A stretch of DNA of 64,000 nucleotides, taken from the NCBI GenBank assembly GCA_013215465.1, contig JABSOW010000010.1, positions 1 to 64,000 on the forward strand. Direction: 5' to 3'. The position numbers and the translations under genes were made by a program. This document shows positions 26,994-36,665 of this stretch, piece by piece; positions within the stretch are counted from its first letter, which is position 1; the number at the start of each line of letters is the position of its first letter. The notes beneath the pieces were generated by a model. It did no database searches and was not told the DNA's origin. It saw only the letters and a program-made list of their open reading frames with translations. The DNA is from Colwellia sp. Lineage in GTDB: Bacteria; Pseudomonadota; Gammaproteobacteria; Enterobacterales; Alteromonadaceae.

Positions 26994-28202
26994 TTATGGT
27001 TTAACCTGAAACGAGCCATCGACACTCAATCTATCACTAGCTCTATCGTTTTCCTCATACAACTCGAACGTTCCAGACACAGCATCTAAGCCAAGAAAAT
27101 CGACAAAGCCTGCAGTTATATTACCTTCAACTAGATTATTACCATGGCTCGCGAACGTTATATCAACGTCCAAAAATACATTTTCATCGGTAATATTCAT
27201 ATTGCCACTAAAGGCTGCATTCCACAGATCAGCATCCCTATCATCATTAAACGACAATTGGCCGTTAAAAATACGTCCACTTTCAAAATCGATGGTCATA
27301 CCCGCGGAGAAGTTAGAAAGGCTATAAGTTGATGTTACTGCCGCATTGGCATACTCGATAACACCTTGTTTAGCTGCTACAAGTTCATAAATATTTTCAG
27401 GTTCAAGCGAATTAAGTTCATCGTACCTGACAAACTCAGTAGAATTTTGCTCTAACGCGGTAATAATTAACGCGGTATTTATTTCTAAACGCGTTAACGG
27501 GATATTTCCAATAGCTGGTGTTATGGCATTATCGGTATTTAAAAATTTTGAAATTTCTGTTATCTTTGTACTCATACCCTTGTTGAAAATTTCTGGTGGC
27601 TCAACATAAGAAGTAATAACCCCACTGTTATCGATACTTGCATAGGAAAAACTTTCCCCTTTACCAAGTGATAGCGTTTCACCTGTTTGCCCACCAATAT
27701 TTATCAATACGTCAATAGCGCCATCCCAAACAGCAAACCACACCATGGCATTAATCACTTCAACTTGATAATGCGTACCTCGAATACCAATACTGCCAAC
27801 CGGTGTTTTTAGTTGATACTGACCACTGTCTGCTTTTATTGCCCCCGTGATAGAGCGTAAACCACCTTTAACTAAATCAAGTACCGCCGAATTTTTTTCA
27901 TCACCGCTATTAAATTTATATTGTGAAATAATCAGCTCTGTATTCTCTTTCAAGGCGATAATACTGCCATCAATCATGCGCAATTGCGTTTTACTTGCTG
28001 CGCCTGTCGTTACAATATCGTTGGTAAACACCGTCGAACGTCGTTTTAGTGGGCGCTTTTCTTGATTATCTGTAGATAGTGCCTCGACCTTTCCCGTCGC
28101 GATCATTGTTTTACCTGCCTTTAATTCAGCTAACGAATGTGGCGTATAAAATAAAAATAATAAAGTGCTCAGCACAATTTTAACGTTAGGTGATATATTC
28201 AT
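26994..28202 (-). CDS. Secreted FecR-domain protein
   Basis: The 402-aa product has a signal peptide (to about residue 26) and a FecR-like domain (about 30-150: GKVEAL, DIVTTGAASKTQLRMIDGSIIAL, GGLRSITG and TPVGSIGIRGTHYQVEV). Its C-terminal 230 residues have no recognised domain and look beta-rich. Unlike classical FecR it has no anti-sigma region or sigma factor partner. FecR-domain proteins of this kind are often encoded with TPR/beta-barrel proteins and CHASE2 cyclases, as here. Its ATG overlaps the preceding stop by one base (TGATG), so the pair is coupled. Confidence 0.8.
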   Translation of the reverse strand: MNISPNVKIVLSTLLFLFYTPHSLAELKAGKTMIATGKVEALSTDNQEKRPLKRRSTVFTNDIVTTGAASKTQLRMIDGSIIALKENTELIISQYKFNSGDEKNSAVLDLVKGGLRSITGAIKADSGQYQLKTPVGSIGIRGTHYQVEVINAMVWFAVWDGAIDVLINIGGQTGETLSLGKGESFSYASIDNSGVITSYVEPPEIFNKGMSTKITEISKFLNTDNAITPAIGNIPLTRLEINTALIITALEQNSTEFVRYDELNSLEPENIYELVAAKQGVIEYANAAVTSTYSLSNFSAGMTIDFESGRIFNGQLSFNDDRDADLWNAAFSGNMNITDENVFLDVDITFASHGNNLVEGNITAGFVDFLGLDAVSGTFELYEENDRASDRLSVDGSFQVKP

Positions 28203-29542
28203 CAGAATGCATATTTCCAGGTGAGGTTCATATCAAGTCGATTATATTCAAATATTTTCATTGCTAATAATTGGCTATCGAGATCTTTGTCTTGAAAATT
28301 TAGTTGCAGCTGTATAATTTGGTCGTCAAAACCGCTATACAGTAGTTCGGTTGAGAGTGTGGCTAAAGATGAGTCGTTGTAAACATTAAACAAAGGATTT
28401 GGTTGCGCATATTTTTGTTGTTCATACCTAGCGATGGTACTACCACTAAGATTTCCCGAAATGACATAGCCGATGATGTAGGTAGCGCCAATAGATGTTT
28501 TATTATTATGCTTTAGCCTTTTTTTATTATGGTCTTTATATCCTGTGAGCATAAAGGTATGTTGAAATGTGTGGTAAAAACGATAAAAAGCATTCATTTG
28601 ATAGCGGTTAAAATTCAAATCTTCATAGACAAAATGATCAACCTTGCTGATAAATCCATTCAAGCCAAATTGACTAGTCTTATCAATAGGCTTCTGCCAG
28701 CCAAAAGTGAACGAGTTTTCGGTGCGATATTTTTTCTTTGAAAACCACAGTGGCACTGTACTTAAACCTAGATACCAGGTCGAATAGTCAAGCATTTCAT
28801 GTTGATATGTGACCGAAAAATTTAACATTCGACGGTTATATTCACTGTGTTTAGAATAACGTTTGTCGCGTGCATAAAAGTCAAATAATAATCGTTGATA
28901 TTGACTTAACGGATACTGATAATTGGTATGATATTGCAATGAATAACTACTATCAGCAATCTCTTTCGAGGAATCAAATAATGGGATCAGCGTACCATCA
29001 GGTAAGGTAATGTCGTCTTGGCTGCTACCACTATTAATATTGCTATCAGAACCAATACTAAACGCGATGTCATTAGACCAAGTACGCCTGCTATCAACCA
29101 GTTGTTGGTTTACCCATTTTAACTGGTACTGAACCTTAGTTATTTGCGCTGGTGTTATCGACTTATTGATTGTTGCGCTTACTAACAGTGTTTCCAACTC
29201 AAAAACTGCTGCGGGTAAGTTACCCACTTTTTGATAACTTAATGCTAAGTAATAGCGACCATCAAATGATGAAGGCTCATTGATCAACACCCGTTCAAAT
29301 GCAAAAACGGCTGCTTGATAACGTTCCGCGCCAAACGCGGCTAAGCCAGACAAAAAATCGTAAGTTAACTCACCCGCTAATTCAAATTCTAAAGATTTTG
29401 AATAATCATAGGCCTGAGTAAAGTTTTTTGCTAATAAGTATTCTTTTAGTTGCGTTAAATCCGACTCGTCACTCGCCAATACCGGCGAGTTAAATAAAAG
29501 AGCAATGGCCACAATAGTTATTTTTGTGATTCTTTTAGTCAT
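28202..29542 (-). CDS. Outer-membrane TPR/beta-barrel protein (SLAM/DUF560-like)
   Basis: The 446-aa precursor has a signal peptide ending near VLAS (residue 24), then a TPR-like helical region (about 30-155, with FERVLINEPSSFDGRYYLALSYQKVG). A C-terminal beta-barrel of about 280 residues ends in the aromatic motif WKYAF typical of outer-membrane insertion. The layout matches surface lipoprotein assembly modifiers, though that assignment is by architecture only. It starts a two-gene unit with the FecR-domain protein and lies 111 bases after the cytochrome gene upstream. Confidence 0.7.
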   Translation of the reverse strand: MTKRITKITIVAIALLFNSPVLASDESDLTQLKEYLLAKNFTQAYDYSKSLEFELAGELTYDFLSGLAAFGAERYQAAVFAFERVLINEPSSFDGRYYLALSYQKVGNLPAAVFELETLLVSATINKSITPAQITKVQYQLKWVNQQLVDSRRTWSNDIAFSIGSDSNINSGSSQDDITLPDGTLIPLFDSSKEIADSSYSLQYHTNYQYPLSQYQRLLFDFYARDKRYSKHSEYNRRMLNFSVTYQHEMLDYSTWYLGLSTVPLWFSKKKYRTENSFTFGWQKPIDKTSQFGLNGFISKVDHFVYEDLNFNRYQMNAFYRFYHTFQHTFMLTGYKDHNKKRLKHNNKTSIGATYIIGYVISGNLSGSTIARYEQQKYAQPNPLFNVYNDSSLATLSTELLYSGFDDQIIQLQLNFQDKDLDSQLLAMKIFEYNRLDMNLTWKYAF

Positions 29543-29652
29543 TTATTATAGTCATCCTAAACAATAGTCATACTAAAATTTTTTTTATACTAAAATCAAA
29601 CCTTACGCTGCATTTTAATTATAGTCACTAATCAAATTTTCACCTAAAGATA

Positions 29653-30945
29653 TCATTTTTGTAGCGCCATCTTATTATTTATCTCGCGTAATTTTTCAGC
29701 AAATAATAGCGAGTTATATTTTTCATCATGGTTCACTATATCAAACAAGTCAGCTATATCTTGCTGATACCGTTTGCTAATACCAATATAATCAATGAGT
29801 AGGTCTATCGCCATAACGGCTTGTTCTGCCGCAATATAATCAGAAAATTCATCTTTACTGCCAATTGTTAATATTTTAGACAAGATTAACGAAGCAGATA
29901 ACTTTCTTTGCGCGAGTGTTAGCTTGGTTATTGCTTCTTCAATGGTTTTAATATCAGCTAACAGCTTGGTGATCACTGTAGATAATTGTGCTTTATCATG
30001 TAAACTATTACGCATAACGCTTAGATGTTGATGCAATGGTGTCAATGCCTGAGTACTAGCAGCGATAGCAATCAACATTTTAAAATGGCCATCATTTAAG
30101 CGTACCGTCCCGGGTTTGGCGCCCTTGCCTTTAACCTCAGTCCATTTTAAATCAGACATAAGATGATGACAGGCATAACAATCAAATAATGATAATTCAG
30201 GAAACAAGGTATTGGTATTAACAAGTTTATCTTCAAGCGTATTGAGCGTTTGCCTATTGGCGGCAAGTTGTCCATAAATCCACGTGATATAGCTATCGCC
30301 AACCCATTTTTTACGCTTATAATCGGCATCAATCACATAATGTAACGGTTGTAATATGCCAAAGGTATCTAATTCAAATGATAATCTTGGATGCCCTGCT
30401 CCCATAATATCGTGCGTTGCTTGCTTGTCCTTATTACCCAAATGACACGACAAACAAAGTTTAGCGCGCTGCTGTGGTTGGTCGGTTGGATACAAACCAT
30501 GCGCAATATTCGCTTGATGACTTTGCTTGGCATCAGTATGACTACTAATATAATGCTCTGCGCCACCATGACAAGATTCACAGCCAACGCCGTCACTGAT
30601 TTGAAATTTTTTACTTTGATATTCAACAGCAACATTGTCACTATGACAATCCAAACAAACACCCGCGGTAGCCGCGTGATCTAGGCCAAGTTTATCGGCA
30701 ATTTTTTTTGATTGAGCCGACAACAAGGTTTGGTAAGCTTGAGCATGGGCATCTTCACGACTCCAAATAATGTATTCATTTTGCAGTACATTACTGCCTG
30801 TTCGGCTAATTATTGAACCGTGACACATACTGGCCGCACAACTGGCGACGCCCATATGCATTTGTTGGTCATGTTGTGGTAACTCAGCAGCATGAAGGAC
30901 AAACAGAGCAAGCACATTGGTAATGAACAATAAAAATAATCTCAC
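29653..30945 (-). CDS. Periplasmic multihaem cytochrome c, cytochrome c-554-like (five haem motifs)
   Basis: The start is best placed at the GTG at 30945: AGGAG (30953-30957) overlaps the upstream stop and is spaced seven bases from it, and a clean signal peptide follows (cleavage after HAA). A TTG further up would overlap the previous gene. The 430-aa product has four CxxCH motifs (CLDCH, CESCH, CLSCH, CYACH) and one unusual CxxxxCH (CAASMCH, near residue 32). The C-terminal 170 residues are helical and haem-free. It is the last gene of the electron-transfer operon, four bases after the decahaem gene. Role: carrying electrons in the periplasm. Confidence 0.85.
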   Translation of the reverse strand: MRLFLLFITNVLALFVLHAAELPQHDQQMHMGVASCAASMCHGSIISRTGSNVLQNEYIIWSREDAHAQAYQTLLSAQSKKIADKLGLDHAATAGVCLDCHSDNVAVEYQSKKFQISDGVGCESCHGGAEHYISSHTDAKQSHQANIAHGLYPTDQPQQRAKLCLSCHLGNKDKQATHDIMGAGHPRLSFELDTFGILQPLHYVIDADYKRKKWVGDSYITWIYGQLAANRQTLNTLEDKLVNTNTLFPELSLFDCYACHHLMSDLKWTEVKGKGAKPGTVRLNDGHFKMLIAIAASTQALTPLHQHLSVMRNSLHDKAQLSTVITKLLADIKTIEEAITKLTLAQRKLSASLILSKILTIGSKDEFSDYIAAEQAVMAIDLLIDYIGISKRYQQDIADLFDIVNHDEKYNSLLFAEKLREINNKMALQK

Positions 30946-30949
30946 ACTT

Positions 30950-33900
30950 TTACTCCTTATGTTCAACTAAAGGTGCACTGACTTTGTTGATTGATTGTTT
31001 AACCGGGCCAAGTGCTGAACCTGATGCTGATTTAAAGGGGACAACTAAGACTGGTGTGGCAATGCCAAAATGTATGCCCCGGCCAACTGCGTCAATATTA
31101 TCTTCGACAAACCATGGTTGTTGATTTTCATCAAGATATAACCCTTTCATATCCTGTTCGGTTAATGGCCCTGAGCCTAACCGACTAAAGACAGCAATTT
31201 GACCACCGGTTTCATCAACCGCTCTGTCTCTTTCTAACCCTCTCGATAATGATAACGCTTTTGAACTAGTTGGGTACCAAGCAATCATTTCTGGTTTGGG
31301 ATCCGGACTAAAGCCATAGAAACGCGGTTGTGTTGCCGGTGAGGTTAATTGAATAACTTTAAGTCCAGCGTCACCATCCGCAATATATGCATATAATGAG
31401 GCATTGGTTGAAGCAACTATCACATCTTGTGCATCCTTTAATGCACCTTCGGCATTAAACATTTGATAGATTTTCATCGCTTGTGGATTAGTCACATCCA
31501 CTATGGCCAAGCCGTCTTGTCCTGCTGCAACATAAGCAAAGGTTCTAGCAACAAATACCCTATTTGCCTGTTTAAGCGTGATAACGTTATTAGCAACAAC
31601 AAAGGCTTTTTCAGGTGCAGTTATATCAACGGTTTTTAAGCCATCATCGTCAGTAACAAATAAATACCTAAATTGCTGAGCAACTGAATGTCCATTATTT
31701 AACGCTACGGTTGTTAAGTGCTTAGGTTGTAGTGGCTTATCTAAATCAAGCACAACTAAGCCAGCATCGGCAATAATATAAACGTATCGACCACCAACCG
31801 TTAAATGGCGAGCGCCTTGAAGAATATTATCCTTATTCCAGGTCAGTGCTCTGGTTAGAAAATTATTACGCGGCTCACCATCTGCCAAGGTATCAATATT
31901 GGTTAAAATCAGCCCTTCTTGTGCATCCGTGATCAACGCGTAATTATAAATGGGATGGGTCGGTTTTTCTTGGTTAGTGACTCGCATCAAATCACCTTGG
32001 TTACGCTCAGGAGCTACCGGTTGTGTGGTGACTAATGAAACACAGGTTGCATTGGCACTTTTAATGGTGGTGTCTTGGCCTAAGACAGACGCGGGCGCGG
32101 TTATAATACGTTGACTAACACCTTTGTTAGCAATTGAAGCAACATCATAAACAACCATACCGTCGGTACCTGCCGCGGCATATAAATATTCACCGCGTAA
32201 TTGCATACAATTAATTTGACCGGCACTGTGGTTATAGCCAACATCAAGTTCTTTATCGTTGTTAAGGTGTTGTTGATAAAAATCTGGGTAGACATATTTC
32301 TGCAAATAACTACCCTTCACCGCCTGTGGCTCTTCCCATTCAGTCACTTGCACCGCTTCTACCGTTTCACTGCCGCCAACATAAGCATGATAGCCAATAA
32401 AATCGATAAAATCGGTTCCTAGACCTAAGGTTTGAGTGAAGATCGCATTGTTATCACCGTCTTTCGATAAATGACAATCGCTACACACCCTAGTTTCCTC
32501 TTTTCTAACAGTATGAGCAAAATGTGGATTCATCGCTTGAGAACTATAGCCACTGGCTGAAATAGGCGGCTGTTGCACATAGATTTTTTCACGATTTGAG
32601 TTAGTCGATGATAATACTAGCGCAGAGCTTGAGCGGATGGGGGCAATTTTACCGCCATTAATTTTACCTCTTCGCCCTAACATAAAAATTTGGTCTCGAA
32701 CCACTTGTGGATTATAACTGGCGTAATTTCTAGATTCACCACCTTCATAGTGTTTATTTTCGGTTTTCCAATTCGCTTCTATTGGCAAATGACAGCCGCC
32801 ACAACTGGTTGTCCACGATTGATGACATGAATAACATTCCATTTTCTCATTACTGTGTGCTAATTTTTCCGGTGTTACCTCAATACCCCAATGCTGGTTA
32901 GTTGGGTCTTTAGCCATCATTTTCGAGCGCGCTGCTTTGGCGTTATATTCTTTATTGGCCGGGTTAACTACATCTTTTAATAAACTGAGTTTCCACTCCA
33001 AATCAGGCCATAGCAGACTGCGCTGATATAAACCGTCATTTTTCCACTGAAATCTTTTTTGTCCATCAGGATTACGAATTAACGATAAATCAGTTCCTCC
33101 CAGCGGCGCAGCAGGTCCCGATGTTTTTAATGATGGGTACTTGGTTACTGTGCCATGGCAGTCAACACAATCGATTTCTACCGCACCCGCAACTTCACCA
33201 TAAACATGACCATTACCGTGATTGTCTTGTGAATAATGACAATCGACACAATGCATACCAACGTCTAAATGCACTGATGACATATGCACGCTTTTATCAA
33301 ATTTTTTCGGGTCCTTTGGATCTATAATTTCATTTTCTTTATCAAGTAAATTACCCTTTCGATCTTTTTTGAATACGGCTCTAAAATTCCAACCGTGACC
33401 ATGATAATCAGCAAATTGGGTATCGTTCATCTCATCATTTTTACTCCACACAGCACGTAAAAAATCTTGCTCAGACCACAACCCTCGCACGGCTGCACCT
33501 TCAGGATTATTCTTCATGATGTTAAATTTTTCATCATCACTTGGATAGCGCTGTTTTTTAGGAAACATTGCCGGTGCGTCAGCTTCATAATCCCACATGG
33601 TATAACCCAAAAAGGTATTAACAAACATATTCGGCTGATGCATATGACATGACATACATTGTGAGGTGGGGATCGAGCGCGTAAACACATGTTTTAACGG
33701 GTGGCCATCTTCTTTTTTAGTAATGGTTGGATCAACGGTTTGTGTCTGACCACTATTGCCAAACTGGGCATAGGGTCCCGAGTGCCGTGGCTCTCTGTCA
33801 TTCGCATAAACCACATGACATGAACCACAACCAGAGGTTCGAAAATCGCCGGGATTATCATTAGTACCTAAAAACCACATCAAGGGATCATTTAAGCGGG

Positions 33901-34843
33901 TTTTATGGACATTAAGTAATGGCACAGATATACGTGCACCCGTACCTGGTCCGCGGTTAGATTGTTTGATATCGGGCCTACCCGGCTCTTCTATCCGTTG
34001 TAACATACCCAAAGAATTCGGTAATGCTGTTTCTGGGAACTGATTTGAGATATTGCGACCACCACGTTCAAACACTCTAAAAATATCGCCTGGTGCCACA
34101 GTTTCCCATGCAGGCAAAGGATATAAAATAGGTAAAACGCCATGTTGTTTGGTTGCTAATGAAAAATTTTCCAGTGGTGGGCCCGCAATGGCTGTCGGTT
34201 TACCTTCGCGAGTATAAGCCTCTCCTAAGATATAATTTTTAAAGGGCAAAATATTATTAGCATAAGAAGCGGCACCAAATAACATAGCACCTGTCGCCAT
34301 AAGACTACGTTTCGCCGCCTGTACCGTTGATAAATGACAGGCACCGCAAGATTCTTCAGCAACACGTAAATCAGATGGATTGACAAAACGCACATATTCC
34401 GGCGACTCACGATTAAGCAAGGTATAACTAATTTGAGGATTTGCGCTAGCGGGAAAATTCCAATCAGCTGGATAGCTAGGTAAAACATGTGCTTTAGTTA
34501 ACCTGGCTAAATATATCGCATCTGCTTTGTTAGCTTTTAAAGGTTTAACAATGGTGGCATTACCACCATGACAATCGGTGCACCCTAATATAACACCGGG
34601 ACTTTCATGCATAGTAAGCGTATCAGTTTCGGTATGACAACTTAAACAGCCGGTACTTTTCACCAAGGCTTGCTCAGGTGTTTGATACTTTGGTGCCGGA
34701 GGGGTGAAACTATACTTTAGGGTGACTTTATCAGCTATATCCGAGGTAAAAGCGCTGACCGAGATAAAATTTAACAGCACCCACAGACCGATGGCAAAGA
34801 GACAAACTAGCGGTGATTTTTTAATTTTTATCTTACTATTCAT
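30950..34843 (-). CDS. Decahaem cytochrome c with C-terminal LVIVD repeats
   Basis: This 1297-aa exported protein has a signal peptide (cleavage near VSA, residue 31) and ten CxxCH haem motifs between about residues 66 and 790 (CLSCH, CTDCH, CGACH, CGSCH, CMSCH, two CVDCH, CYSCH, CGGCH, CSDCH). From about 875 to 1230 come at least four repeats with the pattern Y-x-Y-x-A-x-G-x-D-G-L-x-V-x-D (for example YVAAGQDGLAIVDV), which form an LVIVD beta-propeller. Propellers of this sort are often extracellular binding surfaces. No lipobox is seen, so surface attachment is not certain. The gene lies seven bases after the porin gene, suggesting a porin-cytochrome pair. Confidence 0.85.
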   Translation of the reverse strand: MNSKIKIKKSPLVCLFAIGLWVLLNFISVSAFTSDIADKVTLKYSFTPPAPKYQTPEQALVKSTGCLSCHTETDTLTMHESPGVILGCTDCHGGNATIVKPLKANKADAIYLARLTKAHVLPSYPADWNFPASANPQISYTLLNRESPEYVRFVNPSDLRVAEESCGACHLSTVQAAKRSLMATGAMLFGAASYANNILPFKNYILGEAYTREGKPTAIAGPPLENFSLATKQHGVLPILYPLPAWETVAPGDIFRVFERGGRNISNQFPETALPNSLGMLQRIEEPGRPDIKQSNRGPGTGARISVPLLNVHKTRLNDPLMWFLGTNDNPGDFRTSGCGSCHVVYANDREPRHSGPYAQFGNSGQTQTVDPTITKKEDGHPLKHVFTRSIPTSQCMSCHMHQPNMFVNTFLGYTMWDYEADAPAMFPKKQRYPSDDEKFNIMKNNPEGAAVRGLWSEQDFLRAVWSKNDEMNDTQFADYHGHGWNFRAVFKKDRKGNLLDKENEIIDPKDPKKFDKSVHMSSVHLDVGMHCVDCHYSQDNHGNGHVYGEVAGAVEIDCVDCHGTVTKYPSLKTSGPAAPLGGTDLSLIRNPDGQKRFQWKNDGLYQRSLLWPDLEWKLSLLKDVVNPANKEYNAKAARSKMMAKDPTNQHWGIEVTPEKLAHSNEKMECYSCHQSWTTSCGGCHLPIEANWKTENKHYEGGESRNYASYNPQVVRDQIFMLGRRGKINGGKIAPIRSSSALVLSSTNSNREKIYVQQPPISASGYSSQAMNPHFAHTVRKEETRVCSDCHLSKDGDNNAIFTQTLGLGTDFIDFIGYHAYVGGSETVEAVQVTEWEEPQAVKGSYLQKYVYPDFYQQHLNNDKELDVGYNHSAGQINCMQLRGEYLYAAAGTDGMVVYDVASIANKGVSQRIITAPASVLGQDTTIKSANATCVSLVTTQPVAPERNQGDLMRVTNQEKPTHPIYNYALITDAQEGLILTNIDTLADGEPRNNFLTRALTWNKDNILQGARHLTVGGRYVYIIADAGLVVLDLDKPLQPKHLTTVALNNGHSVAQQFRYLFVTDDDGLKTVDITAPEKAFVVANNVITLKQANRVFVARTFAYVAAGQDGLAIVDVTNPQAMKIYQMFNAEGALKDAQDVIVASTNASLYAYIADGDAGLKVIQLTSPATQPRFYGFSPDPKPEMIAWYPTSSKALSLSRGLERDRAVDETGGQIAVFSRLGSGPLTEQDMKGLYLDENQQPWFVEDNIDAVGRGIHFGIATPVLVVPFKSASGSALGPVKQSINKVSAPLVEHKE

Positions 34844-34850
34844 AATATTC

Positions 34851-36665
34851 TTAATATGTCAGGATAATGTTAGCCAGAATAGAATATGGCTGCGAATAAT
34901 CGCTACCATATAGCTGATCAAATGCTGAACCAGAAAGGAGAGTTGCCGCCGATAATCTAACCACAATATTTTGTGACTGATATGGTCGCCAAATAAGTGC
35001 AGCAGACAGATCCTGTCCTAAATTTTTAGCTATTGCACCTTGTTGTCTTAAGCTTTCTAAGACACTGGTATCGTCAAACCATAACAGATTTAAATTCATC
35101 GACACGCGCAGCTCTGGCAAAATATCAGCGTCAAAACCAAAGCCAATTAAGCGTAAACCTGGGTTAATAAAGTTTGATTGACCTTGCTCTTTACTTGACC
35201 GTAAAGATGGTAAAATACCATTCCGTCCCGATAAGGCAACACCGCCACCACCAATCAAAGGAATGTTTTGTCGAATAAAAAAACTGGTATCTGCGCCAGC
35301 AAATTGTGGATTTTCAAAAATGGCATCAAAGCCCTTGGCAACGCTATCAAATGGGTCATCATCACCTGAAGCCAACAAAAATGATAATTTAGGACGGAGC
35401 CAGTCGATATCAAACGAAAGTTCTACCGCGAAAAAGTAGGCACTGACTTGGTCTTTAGTATGACGAAATCGAGTATTAGTCTGTTCCCCTATCGCATAAT
35501 AAGCTGAGCCCGTTACATTCAATCGACTGAAATGGCCATCACCACTATAGCCTAAATAAGTGACATCATAATCACGAGAGAAGCGCTCTTCAAACAGTGA
35601 TGCTGGCCGCGCAATAAAGCCATTTTCATCAAATTTAATTTGTCCTTTTTCACGATTGCGATTGTAAGTAACACTCGCCTGCGAGACAAAGCCTAATACT
35701 GGAAAATCTTGCCAATATAAATTGGCGATAAATACATCGTCATTTCTGGGACGTTGAGAAATATCATTTAAACCACTATTAGTATCTTTTTCTAAGCGTT
35801 TAAACCAGGCAATATTATATTGAAAAACATTGTTACTTCGATTGCCAAACAAGCGGATACCTAATTGAGAGTCTTGAAAGAGAAAACCTCTAAAATCTGA
35901 TGAAAAGGGCTGAATACCAACACGTAGACTATCAAAATCAAACCGATTAGAGACATTACGTAAATGCTTATCGACAAAAGCTGCTTGAATACCGAAAAAT
36001 CGACCGGTTCGCTTAGTACCGTCATCGCTACCAATACTGGGATCAATATTCACTAAGCCACGCTCTTCAAAACTCAGCTGATTGAAATTAAAAACTGTGG
36101 TCAGTCTAAATTCATAATCTGGCGGACGAAATACCGTATCACCCTGATAAATGACCTGTTCTACAATAAAACTTTGGCTGAATAGCTTGCCATTCCCTGA
36201 GCCGATGGACTCTAAAGAACCCGCATGAGTGGTGGTGGCGTTACCAACGGGTACCGGGAAATTACGTTGTTCAATAATAGTGTCCGAAATGGCAATTAAG
36301 TTATAAAACCAATCATTGCCCCAAACAGGTAGATCACCTTTTAGCGGGTTGTGTCCGTTATAGGGATCCCATAGCTTAGTTTCAATGCCTATTGCTTCAA
36401 TAATACGCCAGCGATCAGGCACCACAGGTCCTAATAAAATAGTATCATGCCATGGCGTTAAGCTTTTTTCATCGTTACATGGGCTTAATTTATATTCATC
36501 AATGGGGTGACCCGGGCGTTGCCGATTCGCTTTTACCACACCTTCACCACAAATTAAATGTGCTGGCACTATCGCAGTCGGCGCTTCTTTAACATTTTCT
36601 GCCGCTATCGTCATCGAAAGCGACATCATTGCTGCTAGCACGACCACAAAACATTTATATACCAT
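34851..36665 (-). CDS. Outer-membrane beta-barrel porin of the cytochrome operon
   Basis: Translation should begin at the ATG at 36665, which gives a signal peptide (MVYKCF...MTIAAEN) and has GGAAG eight bases ahead; a TTG further up lacks these. The 604-aa product ends in a long series of alternating strands closing with NIILTY, as expected of outer-membrane barrels. It contains no haem motif. Sandwiched between multihaem cytochrome genes, it may be the sheath that lets a cytochrome cross the outer membrane, as MtrB or other porin-cytochrome barrels do. No sequence kinship with MtrB is claimed. Confidence 0.75.
   Translation of the reverse strand: MVYKCFVVVLAAMMSLSMTIAAENVKEAPTAIVPAHLICGEGVVKANRQRPGHPIDEYKLSPCNDEKSLTPWHDTILLGPVVPDRWRIIEAIGIETKLWDPYNGHNPLKGDLPVWGNDWFYNLIAISDTIIEQRNFPVPVGNATTTHAGSLESIGSGNGKLFSQSFIVEQVIYQGDTVFRPPDYEFRLTTVFNFNQLSFEERGLVNIDPSIGSDDGTKRTGRFFGIQAAFVDKHLRNVSNRFDFDSLRVGIQPFSSDFRGFLFQDSQLGIRLFGNRSNNVFQYNIAWFKRLEKDTNSGLNDISQRPRNDDVFIANLYWQDFPVLGFVSQASVTYNRNREKGQIKFDENGFIARPASLFEERFSRDYDVTYLGYSGDGHFSRLNVTGSAYYAIGEQTNTRFRHTKDQVSAYFFAVELSFDIDWLRPKLSFLLASGDDDPFDSVAKGFDAIFENPQFAGADTSFFIRQNIPLIGGGGVALSGRNGILPSLRSSKEQGQSNFINPGLRLIGFGFDADILPELRVSMNLNLLWFDDTSVLESLRQQGAIAKNLGQDLSAALIWRPYQSQNIVVRLSAATLLSGSAFDQLYGSDYSQPYSILANIILTY

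Noticed and set aside
30950-36665. Direct MtrCAB orthologues
   Set aside because: The porin and cytochromes are similar only in type and order. Haem number, LVIVD repeats and the regulatory fusions differ, so the Mtr names were not used.
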